From assembly GCF_016808095.1 (NCBI RefSeq), contig NC_068976.1, positions 17,571,663-17,635,662 on the forward strand: DNA of 64,000 bases, written 5' to 3'. This DNA comes from Vigna angularis. Its lineage: Eukaryota > Streptophyta > Magnoliopsida > Fabales > Fabaceae. How positions within the stretch are numbered: position 1 is the first letter of the stretch; every line of letters starts with the position of its first letter. Under the pieces are notes generated by a model. It was given only the letters and a program-made list of their open reading frames with translations. It was not told the DNA's origin and ran no database searches. Shown here piece after piece: positions 24,610 through 36,600 of this stretch. A program made the position numbers and the translations under genes.

Positions 24610-27600
24610 CGTGTGAAGGTTAGCTTGTTTTTGACATTGTCAATAAAGGTGGGAGAGTAAGATACTGAAATGGTTGGTCAAATAAAATCGCTGTGACTGA
24701 CAGACAACATAGGAAAGACAAACGAAACACACCGTTTTTGGGTGACAACAACATAAACACGCATTTAACTCACAATATGTCACTTTTAATGTCTCCTTCC
24801 TAACATATGCAAATAACGCAGACTGCTTTTTTCTTCTTCTTCATATCAGACAAACGTTCGACTTTCGAGTCATTTGAATTTCAGCTCTTTAATCCTTCAA
24901 ATACTTTCAGAAAAAAGGTATCTCCTTCTGTAAGTTACTCATATTGAGTCAAACCAAAAGATAAAAATAAAATAACTTCATGTTAATCCGAGCTGATTTG
25001 GCTTGTGAAGTTTTGATCTAATCACTAAACACGACAAGTGGGTCAAACATGTTTAGATAGCGATGAACACATGGTTTGGTGAAATAAGACAAACTTTGTA
25101 TTTTCCATGGCTGCATAAACGTGGCAGGAAAAGTGAACGTGATATATTAAACTATTTTTCTGATTTGGTGGTCGAATTATAGTTTAAGGGGTTGGAAAAA
25201 AATAAACATTAGGAAAATTAAATTAAAATTAGAGAAATATTTATTGGATAGTTTATTTTATGTTGAGCTTGTTCAGACGGTTTGTAATTTTTCTATTGTC
25301 AACTTGTGAGTGTGTATATATTATAAAGATAAAAAAATTAAGACAAGCAGAAAAAGGTTACCAACCCAATGCTGTGTAGTTGACGAGGATGAGAGGGACG
25401 TGGAGAGTTGAAACAATTGTGCATGCCAAATACGACAGTTTATGTTATATAAACAATAATAATAGTAGATACTAACTATTTTTTCCGCGGTAAAATGACG
25501 AAAGAGAGAAGTGAATCTTTAATAATAATAAAAAAAATTGAAAACACGTTTGTTTCTTTGAAATATTATTTGTAACTTTTAGTAAGCACTACAAGTATAT
25601 TTTTTTAATCTATACTCGTACAAACCGTGTATTCCAACTAAAATAATAACTTTTTTTAAAAAACAAACAATTAAAATAGATTAAGTGTCATTTTAACTGA
25701 AAATTAGGCAAAATTGTAATTTCCTCTATACATTTTAATTTCTGAACCGCAGTTTTTGTTTTTTTTTCCTATATTTTGTAGAATCGTAAGCTTGTTTGAA
25801 CGATTACGTTATAGTATCCCTATTAACTAAATCACCTTTTTACCCTTAATAATAAAAAAATAGTAGCAAGGAAATAATGGTATATGGGTGTATAATTTTA
25901 TATTTTTCCTTTCCCTTTTGCACCAATTTTTTTTAAAAGGGTATATGACTTCTTTTCTCTCCTCACCGTTTTCTTTTTCTCTATTTCTTGTTAACCATAT
26001 TCAGTGAATACAACTATTAGAGTCAATGTTGAAGAATGGTATTACACGTGTCTTATCGAGAGTGTATTTGTCAATTTTTAACTTCACGACAAATTGGCCA
26101 TTTGGGAAAAATCATAGTTAAATCATTAAATAGTGAATTTTATTGACTTTATCTGTTCTCTATATTTTTAAAAATTCTATTTATATTTCGTTGTTGTAGT
26201 TATAGTTTCAGTGTTCAATCCATAGATATTTTAGATTATAATATATAATGCAAACTTAAATTTTGGATTGTATAATCTATATTATAAATTTATATTTTGA
26301 ATTATAAGTTAAAATGTAAATTACATTTTGAATTAAATAATTTGTAATACAAAATTATATTTTAAATTATACATTCTATAATGTAAATTTGAAAAACAAT
26401 TCATAGTGTAATTTATATTAGAAATTATTTAATCTTTAATATACAATTATATTTTAAATTATATAATATGTAATACAAGATTACATTGTACAATCTAAAA
26501 TATAATTTTGCGTGATTTTTTCATTTGTTTTAATAGATACTTGTGAATGTTTTTTAGGGTGGAGGTGGAGATGGAAGAAGAAAATGGAATGGAGATGGAG
26601 GAAAGTATGAAGGTGCAATAGGAAAGGAGAGGGAAAGAAGATGAAGATAACTTTGACTTTCACCTTTATTATTGGGTGCAATAAGAAATTATGGGGGTGC
26701 AGAAAGAAATCCCCGAAATTCCCCTACATAACAAGGCCTTTATTATATTGGCAATAATATAAAGGATAAAATACCCTTAAATTATAATTTAATCTCTAAG
26801 TCTGATTCTTTCTGATATTCATTCTATTGTATTTCTCTTTTTTTGTTTCACCCCCTCTCTTTTGTTACATACCATCCTGCAGGTAATTTGATTGTTTTAA
26901 TCTTCTGGATTGCTTAATATGAAAAATTATTGGATTGTTTAATTTAATATGAAAGATTATTGGATTGCTCAATTCAAAGCATATTTTATATTTTGTAATA
27001 GTTTAATTAATATATACATATTTATTGGAAAGATTGTTCTACAAATTTTTTAGGATAGGTATTCCGATAATAAGTATTTCAAAAAAATGGTTTTTATTAG
27101 ATGAAATAAACCATGAAATATAATATGTCATTTAAAAAATTTTGGAGGTGCACATGGTAATTATTGGGTGCAGAAAGCGAAATGCCACATTTGAAATGCG
27201 CATCTACAAGACCAGGAAAATAAACTCTTCCATGAACGACAGAGGTATCGCATGCGAGAAGGAGAACAGGTTGCATGTATTTTCTGTTAAACTTACATTA
27301 AAACAACTTGTCTGTTACATTACCTTTCAGTCCCATTTCTAATTTCGTGGCTTATCTCTTGCCGCCAATTTCATGCGATCATTTCTCGCAGTGCCACGAA
27401 CGTTGAAACGCACACCAACTGTTTGTGAAAGTGTGGTAATGATGCTTTTCCAATTCTTGTAGACTGTGATTTGAAAAATGAAATTAACGTTGTTTTCTCT
27501 GTATTCAGGTCGCCAGCTGGGTGATTTTAACTCCTCTCTGACCCGTTTCACCAAGTTGCAGTTTCTGTCATTAACTCTTCATCCCTGGCTAGTTTCTTAC

Positions 27601-27760
27601 CTTACCTGTAGCCATCGCAGGTTATACTTGGTAATTGATATATGAAAATAGTCATGAGTTATGAAAAAATATGCATACTCTGCATCCGAATGTGTTATTC
27701 TCATAACTTTTTTTGTTGTTTTCTGAAATGGCAACCCGTTTAGGAAGAGGCTGGATAGTT
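24610..27760. other. AT-rich intergenic region between divergent genes
   Basis: Shared upstream region of the minus-strand gene at 23758 and the plus-strand LYRM2-like gene. It includes the degenerate AT tandem block at 26215-26510. The part from about 27340 has less biased composition and may be the leader or promoter of the LYRM2-like gene. I found no other exon. Confidence 0.5.
26215..26510. repeat. Degenerate AT-rich minisatellite
   Basis: Repeated variants of TTATATTTTAAATTATA followed by TAATRTAAA-type words, with a loose period of about 35-45 bases. Units are too diverged to count reliably by eye. Confidence 0.45.
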
Positions 27761-27771
27761 TCTCTCTCTCC

Positions 27772-28944
27772 ATGGACCTGCAGGATTTCCTTCTCCGTGC
27801 TCGGGTCTTGAGGCTTTACAGACAAGCATTGAGAATTTCTGGTCGAGCCCCTTCTTCTGCCAGAGGTGAATATTCTTAGTTATATGGCTCATTCCTTTAT
27901 ACAGATCAACATTCTTGTGATGTTATATACGATTATTTATAGTTTTATAGTGAAATTTTACAAATATTCAGGAAGGTGTGTTTCTGAACTGTAATTGAAA
28001 GCATAGTTTTGGTCCACACCTTTATAATTCCAGTGAAACTTTCTGAGTGTTGTGCCGTTTTGTGGGGTACACAGGCAAAATTGTTTATAACTGAAAGAAA
28101 AAAAAATTATGAGAAATTCGAATCTCTGTTATTCAGATTTAATGACTGCATGCTTATTAGATAAGCTAGTGCAAAAGAACATACCATATCAATAGGAACA
28201 AACCCAGTACTACATAAGCTGAAGCTTACTTCCTTTTATAGCGTTTAAAAACAACTAAGCTACTTGAAGAAAATATCTCCTCAAAACTAGGATAACAACT
28301 GAACTGCATAAAGAATATTATTTATTTTCTTACAAAAATGTACTATCGCTTATTTAGTGTCTGTTTGGATACAAAGCTAAAAGAGTTTCTGAGAGCCTCT
28401 CTAGTAGAAATACAGAACTTTTTTCAGTTGAAAAACTCTCAAAACCTGTGTCTAAACAGACTCGGTATCTGGTCAGGAAATCAAGGCATGAGTCCTGATG
28501 TTCTCGGGTTTGAGACGGTAGGATACGGACAATAGCGTAGACGTCTTCCCATATTAAAGAAAAGAAGTAAGATACATTTTTACTTGTGGGTACGAATAAT
28601 ATATAAATGTGGATGATGTATATGAGTTTATCTATCATAGTTTCAGGTTGGTCCAAAGGAATGGATGTCCTCACTTTATTTTGATTTTCTTTTACACCAA
28701 AAATTACTTGTTGGTGTTAAGATTGACTGTTAAAAAATTTCCAGTTCATTGATACATGCATGTAAGTTTTATGACATTGGTTGATGTAATGGACTGTGCA
28801 GTTGAACTGAGACAGACAATCAGACAAGAGATGGAAAATAATAGAAACTGCAATGACAAGCAAAGGATCCGTTTCTTGATTAGTGAGGGATTGGATAGAC
28901 TGAACCGACTTGATGAAATGCTTGACATGCAAGGTCACCGTTGA
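27772..28944 (+). CDS. LYR-motif protein 2-like (LYRM2)
   Basis: Two exons, 27772-27865 and 28802-28944, with GT-AG ends (CAGAG|GTGAAT and TGTGCAG|TTGAAC), giving 78 residues. It starts MDLQDFLLRARVLRLYRQAL with LYR at 15-17, followed by VELRQTIRQEMENNRNC, then RIRFLISEGLDRLNRLDEML. Length and motifs match LYRM2-type mitochondrial proteins, which act as accessory factors for respiratory-chain assembly, probably through acyl carrier protein. An ATG 44 bases upstream is out of frame. This is the second LYR gene in the window; the two differ strongly in sequence, so they are not recent duplicates. The exon-2 part alone looks like a 62-codon ORF, but the coding start lies in exon 1. Confidence 0.88.
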
Positions 28945-29125
28945 TGGATTGGTATGTGATCAAATACCTCGCCTTGTTAGGAGAGTAAAAAATTAAATTA
29001 GTTCATGAATGACATGGTATCTGTAAAATTATGGTTTAAATTCTCCGTTGATTAATAACTTTGCTTGATGATTGTCCTTTTCTACATTCTACAGAGAGAT
29101 TCATTAAGAGTAAACCATCTTTTGT

Positions 29126-30056
29126 TTTAAATATGTTTTTAAGCTTTTGTTTGTTTGCAATTTTTTATTTTTTTTTATTCATAGAAAATTTGAAATGACG
29201 ATTTATAGTCTATGTAATATATGTAAATTTTGGTTTTAGTAATCGTACAATATTTTTCTTTGATTTTCAGTTCTTAAAAATTTTAAGTCGTTATTTTAAT
29301 ATTTGATCCCTTTTTAAGATAAATAAATAACGATTATTTCATGGATCGTAATAAATTTATAGGTGCTACATGTTGACACTACTACATCACAATACCATCA
29401 AACAAAGGGAATCAAAATCAAAATTCACTCGTTTACTGAGATTATAATATATTTAAACCTTTATAAAGTTTATAGATAGTAGTAAAAAAAATATTTATAA
29501 GTTAACTATTTCAAAATATATAAATTACTTAAGAACTAAAATTCATTATGAATAATATAGATTTTATTTTTTTAAATTATATTATGTCTTGCTGTACTTA
29601 TCGAATGAAAGGACGTAGTGATATAACTTGATAAAGTTCGAAGATTTTTTTTAGTTAAAGTAATCTGTATTGTAGAAAAACATCTGGAATATTTTTGAAA
29701 GTTAAATTACTTGAAATCAAAATGTAGTTGTATGTAAAAATATACCTCATACCTTATTCTATTATGCATAGCAATATATAATATGTGCAAACATTTAAGA
29801 CGTAATATACTAGATGTAATTTATTAAACAAAATCATACACTCAATTCAAATATAATGCATTGTCTTGAGTGATTGATAAAATGCACTCAAGTGATTGGA
29901 TAATCAATTATACTAAGCATAAGGGTGTTCTTAGCTTATTAGTTTATTACTTTACAAACAATCTACTAAATATGCATTCAAACTCACTTAAAATAGTTCT
30001 TTTTTTTTAAGATAAATTTTTACTTTACATAATTAATTACATATAAGGATAATAAA
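29126..30056. repeat. Direct repeat, left copy
   Basis: Shares long diverged stretches with 32354-33153 in the same order and orientation, for example AAATTTGAAATGAC, AAGATAAATAAATAACGATT, ATTTCATGGATC, GATAAAGTTCGAAGA and AACTCACTTAAA. Insertions make this copy longer. It ends near TTTACATAAT. Confidence 0.7.
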
Positions 30057-30963
30057 TTATTCCACAATGTATTTGATTAAACTCATATATAAGTTTCCAA
30101 ATCACAAAAAAAAAATTATAAATGTCCACTAGCTAAATGCTTTTTGTGAGTCAAATATAAAAATCAAAATAACAACCCGTATTGTTATTCCTAACTAAAT
30201 GATACTTCATCATGAGAAAACTCCAAAGTAAATAAATAAATTAAATAAAATCTATTACTTAAAAATAATCAAGTATTATATTTTTAAATTATTATATGAT
30301 ACTATCTTAAAAGTATTAGATAAACAGTTATTATATCATAATATTTTGAAAACATAATAAAATCTGATAATATAATAAGATATTATTTATAAAGATATAA
30401 GGAGTATGCGCCTTTTATCTCTTTTAATATACATACTCTTTTTGAAATTTAAGTGTTTATCTCTTTTAAGTTAAATGCTTATATTTTTAAAATAAATTAC
30501 CAATAATATATAATAATTTTATACCACAATTAAATTAATTATTGTAAAAATATAATAAATTTAAAAAAATTATTCATTATAATTTTAAGATTATAAAAAA
30601 TTAGCCTAAGAAATGCCAATTTTGTCTTTTCCATACTATATATGATAACTACAACATGATAACTATAGTTAGAGTTATTATTATTTAATTGCCAAATTAT
30701 ATACTCTAAATACTTGTTAAATAAGGAAATTCAAACAATAATTATTCATCAACTTTTCCTCGCTTAAAATACTCATTAACGCTATCATTATTTATTTTTT
30801 TTATCTTTTTCTATCATACCATATACCATTTATTATAACTAAACTTATCTTCTTCTTTTTTATCTATCATATCATATAATTCATTATAGTTAGGATTATA
30901 TCTATTTTTCTTTTATCTTTCTATCTTATTATCTCTGCTTCTTCTTTTTATCTTTTGAATTGA

Positions 30964-30973
30964 TTATAAATAT
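30964..30973 (+). promoter_or_regulatory. TATA-like box of the orphan ORF
   Basis: TATAAATATT lies about 85 bases before the ATG at 31058, suggesting the small ORF could be transcribed. Confidence 0.4.
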
Positions 30974-31057
30974 TAAACCAATTTTTCTTTTCTAAATTGA
31001 AAGTGAGACATAGAGTGAAGAAACATCATATTTGATATCTTTTCCATAGTTGTTGAT

Positions 31058-31348
31058 ATGGCTTCAGTTGTCACGGATGAAGCAAAACTGATTGAGTTGA
31101 AGGAGTTGATGCAATTGCGTCCATGGAATACACCATCGTTACCACTCAGAGAACTTGGAGTTTACGTGAAGCTCAAGGAACCCATCTATCGGAATGGAGT
31201 AAGAGTTTACTGGAAAGCAGTCATTGAAGAAGATGAAGTTCGAAACCCTAAATTTGAAATTCCATACGAAGGACTTTTCAACCTTTTAAAAATAACCTTT
31301 TCCCCTATTATAACATTTGTTGCTAATGGTTGTTGGACAAATGTTTAG
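31058..31348 (+). CDS. Hypothetical small protein, 96 residues
   Basis: An ATG frame starting MASVVTDEAKLIELKELM, followed by a Pro/Leu stretch (RPWNTPSLPLRELGVYVKL), KEPIYRNGVRVYWKAVIEED and a hydrophobic tail ending NGCWTNV. Amino-acid use is protein-like in surroundings where random frames are Lys/Ile/Phe-rich, and a TATA-like box is upstream. No domain recognised. The last 25 residues (LLKITFSPIITFVANG) could be read-through of an intron, so the gene may be a fragment of something longer. It lies between the two copies of a direct repeat. Confidence 0.45.
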   Translation: MASVVTDEAKLIELKELMQLRPWNTPSLPLRELGVYVKLKEPIYRNGVRVYWKAVIEEDEVRNPKFEIPYEGLFNLLKITFSPIITFVANGCWTNV

Positions 31349-31430
31349 CTTGCCAAATCCTCTATCAAACATTATTAATTTTAGATTTAATTATTATTAT
31401 TATTTATTTACCTTCATATATGTTTTTAAA

Positions 31431-31800
31431 GGTTAAATATGTTTTTATTCCTTAAGTTAATGTGAAAATTAAAATTAGTCTATTTTCAAAATTTGGTCCA
31501 ATTTAATCTCTTAACTTTCGAAAAATTTGTGAATTTAGTTTTTCTAAATAAATTTGTTGTTTATTTGAAGTTTCAAACATATTTTATGATAACATTTAAG
31601 TTTTTTACATTATTTAACACATTTTTTTATTTAATATTAATTGAGAAAGATATTTAAAACTTTAAATAAACTTAACAAAATTTAGTTAAAATAACTAAAT
31701 TTAGGTAGTTTTAAAGATAGAGGGTTAAATTAGTTCAAAATTTTAAAAAATGACTAATTTTAATTTTTATTAAAAATTAAAGACTAAAAACATATTTAAC
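31431..31800. mobile_element. Small terminal-inverted-repeat element (MITE-like)
   Basis: Left end GGTTAAATATGTTTTTATTC and right end ACTAAAAACATATTTAAC are inverted, with further matching inward (AAAATTAGTC with GACTAATTTT, and AAATTTGG with the opposite arm). Length is about 370 bp with no coding capacity. No convincing target duplication was found, so the exact ends are uncertain. Confidence 0.6.
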
Positions 31801-32353
31801 ATTTTATTTAAATAAGTTTTTATTTATTTTTAAAATATTTAATATATATTTTGCTCTCAAACTGGATTTAATATATTTGAAAATATTATATAACATTGTC
31901 TGTGTCAAAATTTGATTTTTTATTTATTTTAACATTTTTAAAATTTTGACATATGATATTTTTAATTAAAAATCAAATGAAATTTTGACATATATAACAA
32001 ATTAAAATTTAAGCAATTGATATTTTTAAACAACTAAAATTTAACATAAAAAATCAGTTTCTTTTACAAAAATAAAAACATAATTAAGTTTTTTATTTTA
32101 AAAAAATAGGACATAATTAATTAAATATATATATACAAAAGACCAAATCAATCTTGTATTATTTCCACTGTATATGTTGCTAAAGAATTGTACATGTAGA
32201 CATGATAAAGTCATAAGTTTTTCAACTCCTTTCCAATTACTCCGACAGTAAGGCTCGAACCTCATAAGTCATAAGTTTTTCTTAAAGTGCCGTGAAATTT
32301 AATTTTGATAAAGAAAAATGAAGAATCAAATTCAGTAATGAATTTATTAAATT

Positions 32354-33153
32354 ACTTAAATATGTTTTAAAGTTTTTGTTTGTTTTTTCCCATACTTTTT
32401 AAAATTTTCATTCATAGGAAATTTGAAATGACAATCTATATATAATATATGTAAAATATGTAAATTTTGTTTTAGTAATCGTACATTTTTCTTTCATTTT
32501 CAATTCTTAAAAATTTGAAGTCACTCTTTTAATATTTGATGACTATTTTAAGATAAATAAATAACGATTATTTCATGGATCAAGAAATTTTTATGTGCTA
32601 CATATTGACATTTTATCACAATACTATTAAACAAAATGGAATTAAAATCAAAAGTCACTAATAAGTTTTATAGATATTGGTAAAAAAGGTTATTATAAGT
32701 TAAATATTTTCAAATATTTTTAAAGATATAAATTATATAACAACTAAAATTCTTTTATAATAATATAGATAATATTTTTTCTAAATTATATTACCAAATG
32801 AAAAGATGCAGTCATTGATAAAGTTCGAAGAATTTTTTTCTAATGTAATTATTAAAGTGTCAGTATTGTAGAAAAATATCCGGAATATTTATAAAGCGGT
32901 AATGTGTTAAGTAAAATAGAAAAATTATATTTTAATATATATATTTTTATAATATTTTAACATTGCACATTGTCATCTTTACATTAAATTTAAAGTACAT
33001 CATTATAATAATAAATAAATAAGAAACTAATGAAATGTTCTTAGTTCGAGATGTCGGATTTAGTTAATTACTTTGAAAACAATCTATTAAATATTCGAAC
33101 TCACTTAAACATAATTCTTTATTTATTAATATAAAATCTTAGTTTACATAATC
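32354..33153. repeat. Direct repeat, right copy
   Basis: Second copy of the segment at 29126-30056, about 3.2 kb away and in the same orientation. It ends just before the AT microsatellite at 33161. Confidence 0.7.
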
Positions 33154-33156
33154 TAT

Positions 33157-33160
<4 letters not shown>

Positions 33161-33234
<74 letters not shown>
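33161..33234. repeat. (AT)37 microsatellite
   Basis: Uninterrupted AT dinucleotides, 74 bases. Confidence 0.95.
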
Positions 33235-33238
<4 letters not shown>

Positions 33239-33613
33239 TTGAAAATTCATGAATGCAATTTATAATAGTCATAGAGTTTTTAACTTAATGTGGTTGAACT
33301 CGAGTTATGGTGTGAACATTTTGGTATGTAATCCTTCAATTTTATGCAGACTTGAAAATTATAAACTTATCTTCGAGGGAAAAAATTGTGAACAATAATT
33401 ACCATTGTACATAACGAACTAATACTTAATAAATAAGCATTGATACCAATAAACAAATTATTAACAGTACTGAAACATTTACATTACATGGATTTGAATT
33501 AAAGATCTTCTATTTCCTTTTTAATTCTAAAAGGGAGAAAATTATGAAACAAAACAATGAAGTTTTGGTAAAGGTTTTTCCATTGCATGTTGATGGCGGT
33601 GTTGCCTTTGCTG

Positions 33614-36600
33614 CTACTTTTGGCGGCGTAAATAATCTCGTACGTATGGATGTACCTCAGTCTTAACCACCATATGCATTTTCTTTGAATCTTCCCACAA
33701 CAATCCATTCCATTCTCTGGCACAGTCACATGCACCTTCAAATACATCCTGCTCACAAATCATACACAAATTATCACACACAAGGCCATGTTTTTAAGAC
33801 ACCAACTCAAATCAATGATACCAAGTTGCTTACTCTGGAAGGGAACTCATCGTAGTAATATGCATCTGTCATCTCAACTCTGTTTAGATCTGCTTCCCAC
33901 AGCCTAATCTGTTGGCATCACAATGCTACATGTCAGAAAATGAAAGCAAACATTAAACGTGCAAAATCATGATACTAAGATCCAAAACCTGATCTGTGAC
34001 ATTTTCAGGTATAGATGGTATTCTCTCTGCAACACGAGGATGAGCATTTTGCTGAAGGAAAGTGACTATCTGTGACATCAATGCAAAATGGTTGTCTGTG
34101 TAAGAGAATGCTCATTGTAAACTTTTAATGTTTAAAGACTAACCAAGATAGTAAAAGGATACCAAAATCTTCAGTGATAGTGACTACAACAACTGCAAGC
34201 ATGTTAGGGTGAGGAAGTGCATAATATAGTATAGAAAAGCATCTATTCATCAATTTAGGTCATTCAAATGAAGGTTAAGGTTGAGGCTGGTCCCCACCTA
34301 TCATAGTTAAAATTGACGACCTCAGTAAGTTCTTGCTGAAGAACTACTTATTTAAAGGCTTTTTTTTACAATACTGAAAACAATGTTAAGGGAGCAAACA
34401 GGCAAAACCAAAACTGTTATAGTATGCACAATAAAAGAATTCACACAGTACTCAGAAGTAGAGAAAGAGAAAAAGAAATTTGTTATTGTTGACTAGTGAG
34501 AATTGTCACAATGAGTTTTCCCAAAAACTATCTGTGTAGTATCTACTACACTTCTATTTATAGAAATCAATTCCCAAGTACCTAACAAGCTCATGTAACT
34601 GCCAACTAAATGACTGTTGGATCAGTTGGGTTTGCTATCTTCCTACTCCTTCAAGAATATACTTCGGTATTAGACCCCTTATTCGAAACAAAAAGCATAG
34701 CAAGAAATATAGCATTACCATCTACATGCAGAAACCAAGTATCATATTTTAAAAACAAATAATACAGCATAAAACTTCTATTTTATAATGCTTACCTGAT
34801 CTGCTGTAATGCCATTTTCAAAAGCATTATACAAGCTTTCTTTTGTAATAGCTCCAACAATAAGATTTGGAAGTTGATACTCTACCCTGGATACATCACC
34901 CGTAATGATAATAAGCAACAATATTTCGTTGAAATGGGCAGCTCAGCAATTAATAGCTAATAATGGTTTCATATAAAAATAGTATCAGAAACGTTAAAGA
35001 TATTCCAAAAATAGCGTCTAGGAAGAAGAACTTCTGATATCTATAAGTGGTTTTAAAACAAAAATGGAAGGGAAAAGTAAGAAAAGATTAGAGGTCTATT
35101 TGACAAAAGTTGCAAAATATAACATTTTACAAAGTATTTGGTGGGTATACCTTGAGAATAGCCGCAATATCTCACAATGTAACTTAGAAGTGGAGTAAGC
35201 ATAAACTCTAAAATTTGTTTCCACAACCACAAATCCCTGAAAAAAGTCAAATACAACATTTTTCATTAATATTCATAAATCTGTACGGAGAACATTCTTT
35301 AAAAGGGTATTATATATTGTCACTATACAAGAAAAGAATCCATTCATTAAAACCAACAAAAGATTCTTGAACAATTCAAGATATCTCCCACGTGAAATCC
35401 AGTAAAACTTGGAAACTCTGAAGAACATGAGTATGTGCATGTTTGGAATGATTGAGAAGGGAATAACAGCAATAACAGCAACCAAAACACCTAAACAACA
35501 ATAACAGCAAAAGCATACCCACAAGTATGAACAAGCAAAAAGAAATTCGACATATTAATTTAAATAAATCACATTAATATCGAAAAAAAAAATAGATTAT
35601 GCCAAAAAAGAGTAAACCTCCCTATGTGAACAAGGCACAAAAGAAAAAATGCAGCTGAGACAAATACATTGATGCTATAGAGCATCCTCCACTATTCAGC
35701 ACATCTGTGAACGAGTTTCCTAAAAAAAGCTAAATTTTCTATCAAATAAATCATTCTGAAACCAATAACAAACCTGTTTTCTAGACGATGAATCAGCCAA
35801 GCTCATTGAAAGATTGGTTGCCAATTTTGTAGGTATAAACCAACTTCCTTTCCTTCCCTATAAAGTTATCACAATAAGAAGGAAAGGAAGACAAATTCTG
35901 ATGAATAAACATACAATTACAATCATCGTGAACCTCATCAGCTCTAAAAATGTGCACAGAAATATTATAACCTGCTGAAGTTTGACCAGTCCAAGGTCTG
36001 CCAGGTCATTAATTATGCTCCTCTGAAAATCAGTCAATGTGTTTATACTATATCCCTGATGCAATGAAAATATCAAGTGTCAAAGTCACATTGCATTCCA
36101 GTTACATGAAAATTGCAGTTTCAGTAAACATCACCAAAGAAAAAGGAACAAAAATGAAAAATAATATGGAATACCATAATATTATAAGTTTTTTTTATGT
36201 AATAAAACTCTCGCCAGGGAATGATAATGTCTTACCTCCCCGATGACATGAAAACTAAGTTCCAGCATGAATGAGATCAACTCAGCTGCCTCAACACCTC
36301 TCTCCTGCACCAAATGTGGATGAAGAGAGCACGTACAAAGCAAATTGCAAAAATATTATTGAATAAAAAATGTTAGAGCTACCTCAGAATTAGAGATATA
36401 TTCTCTGATAATATACCAAAGCTGTGCATTTGTATCCATCAGCTGTGATACCAAAGGAACAATTTTTATATTTAGGAAAAAACATTACAGAAGTTCAATT
36501 GGTTTATAAATCATTTGATGCATACCAAAAACTGGAAACCACTTTCAGTTAGTTTTGGAGCTTCTTTGTCTCTGTATTGCACACAAGAAAATGACATTAA

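Larger units (their letters stand above)
28945..31057. other. AT-rich intergenic region with first copy of a diverged direct repeat
   Basis: No exon seen. Most of 29126-30056 is the left copy of the direct repeat that recurs at 32354-33153. Confidence 0.55.

Noticed and set aside
27339..27554. 71-codon minus-strand ORF upstream of the LYRM2-like gene
   Set aside because: No protein-family features; lies in the probable leader or promoter.
32240..32290. tRNA B-box-like word (GGTTCGAGCC on the minus strand), possible SINE or tRNA
   Set aside because: No A box, acceptor stem or SINE tail can be built around it.
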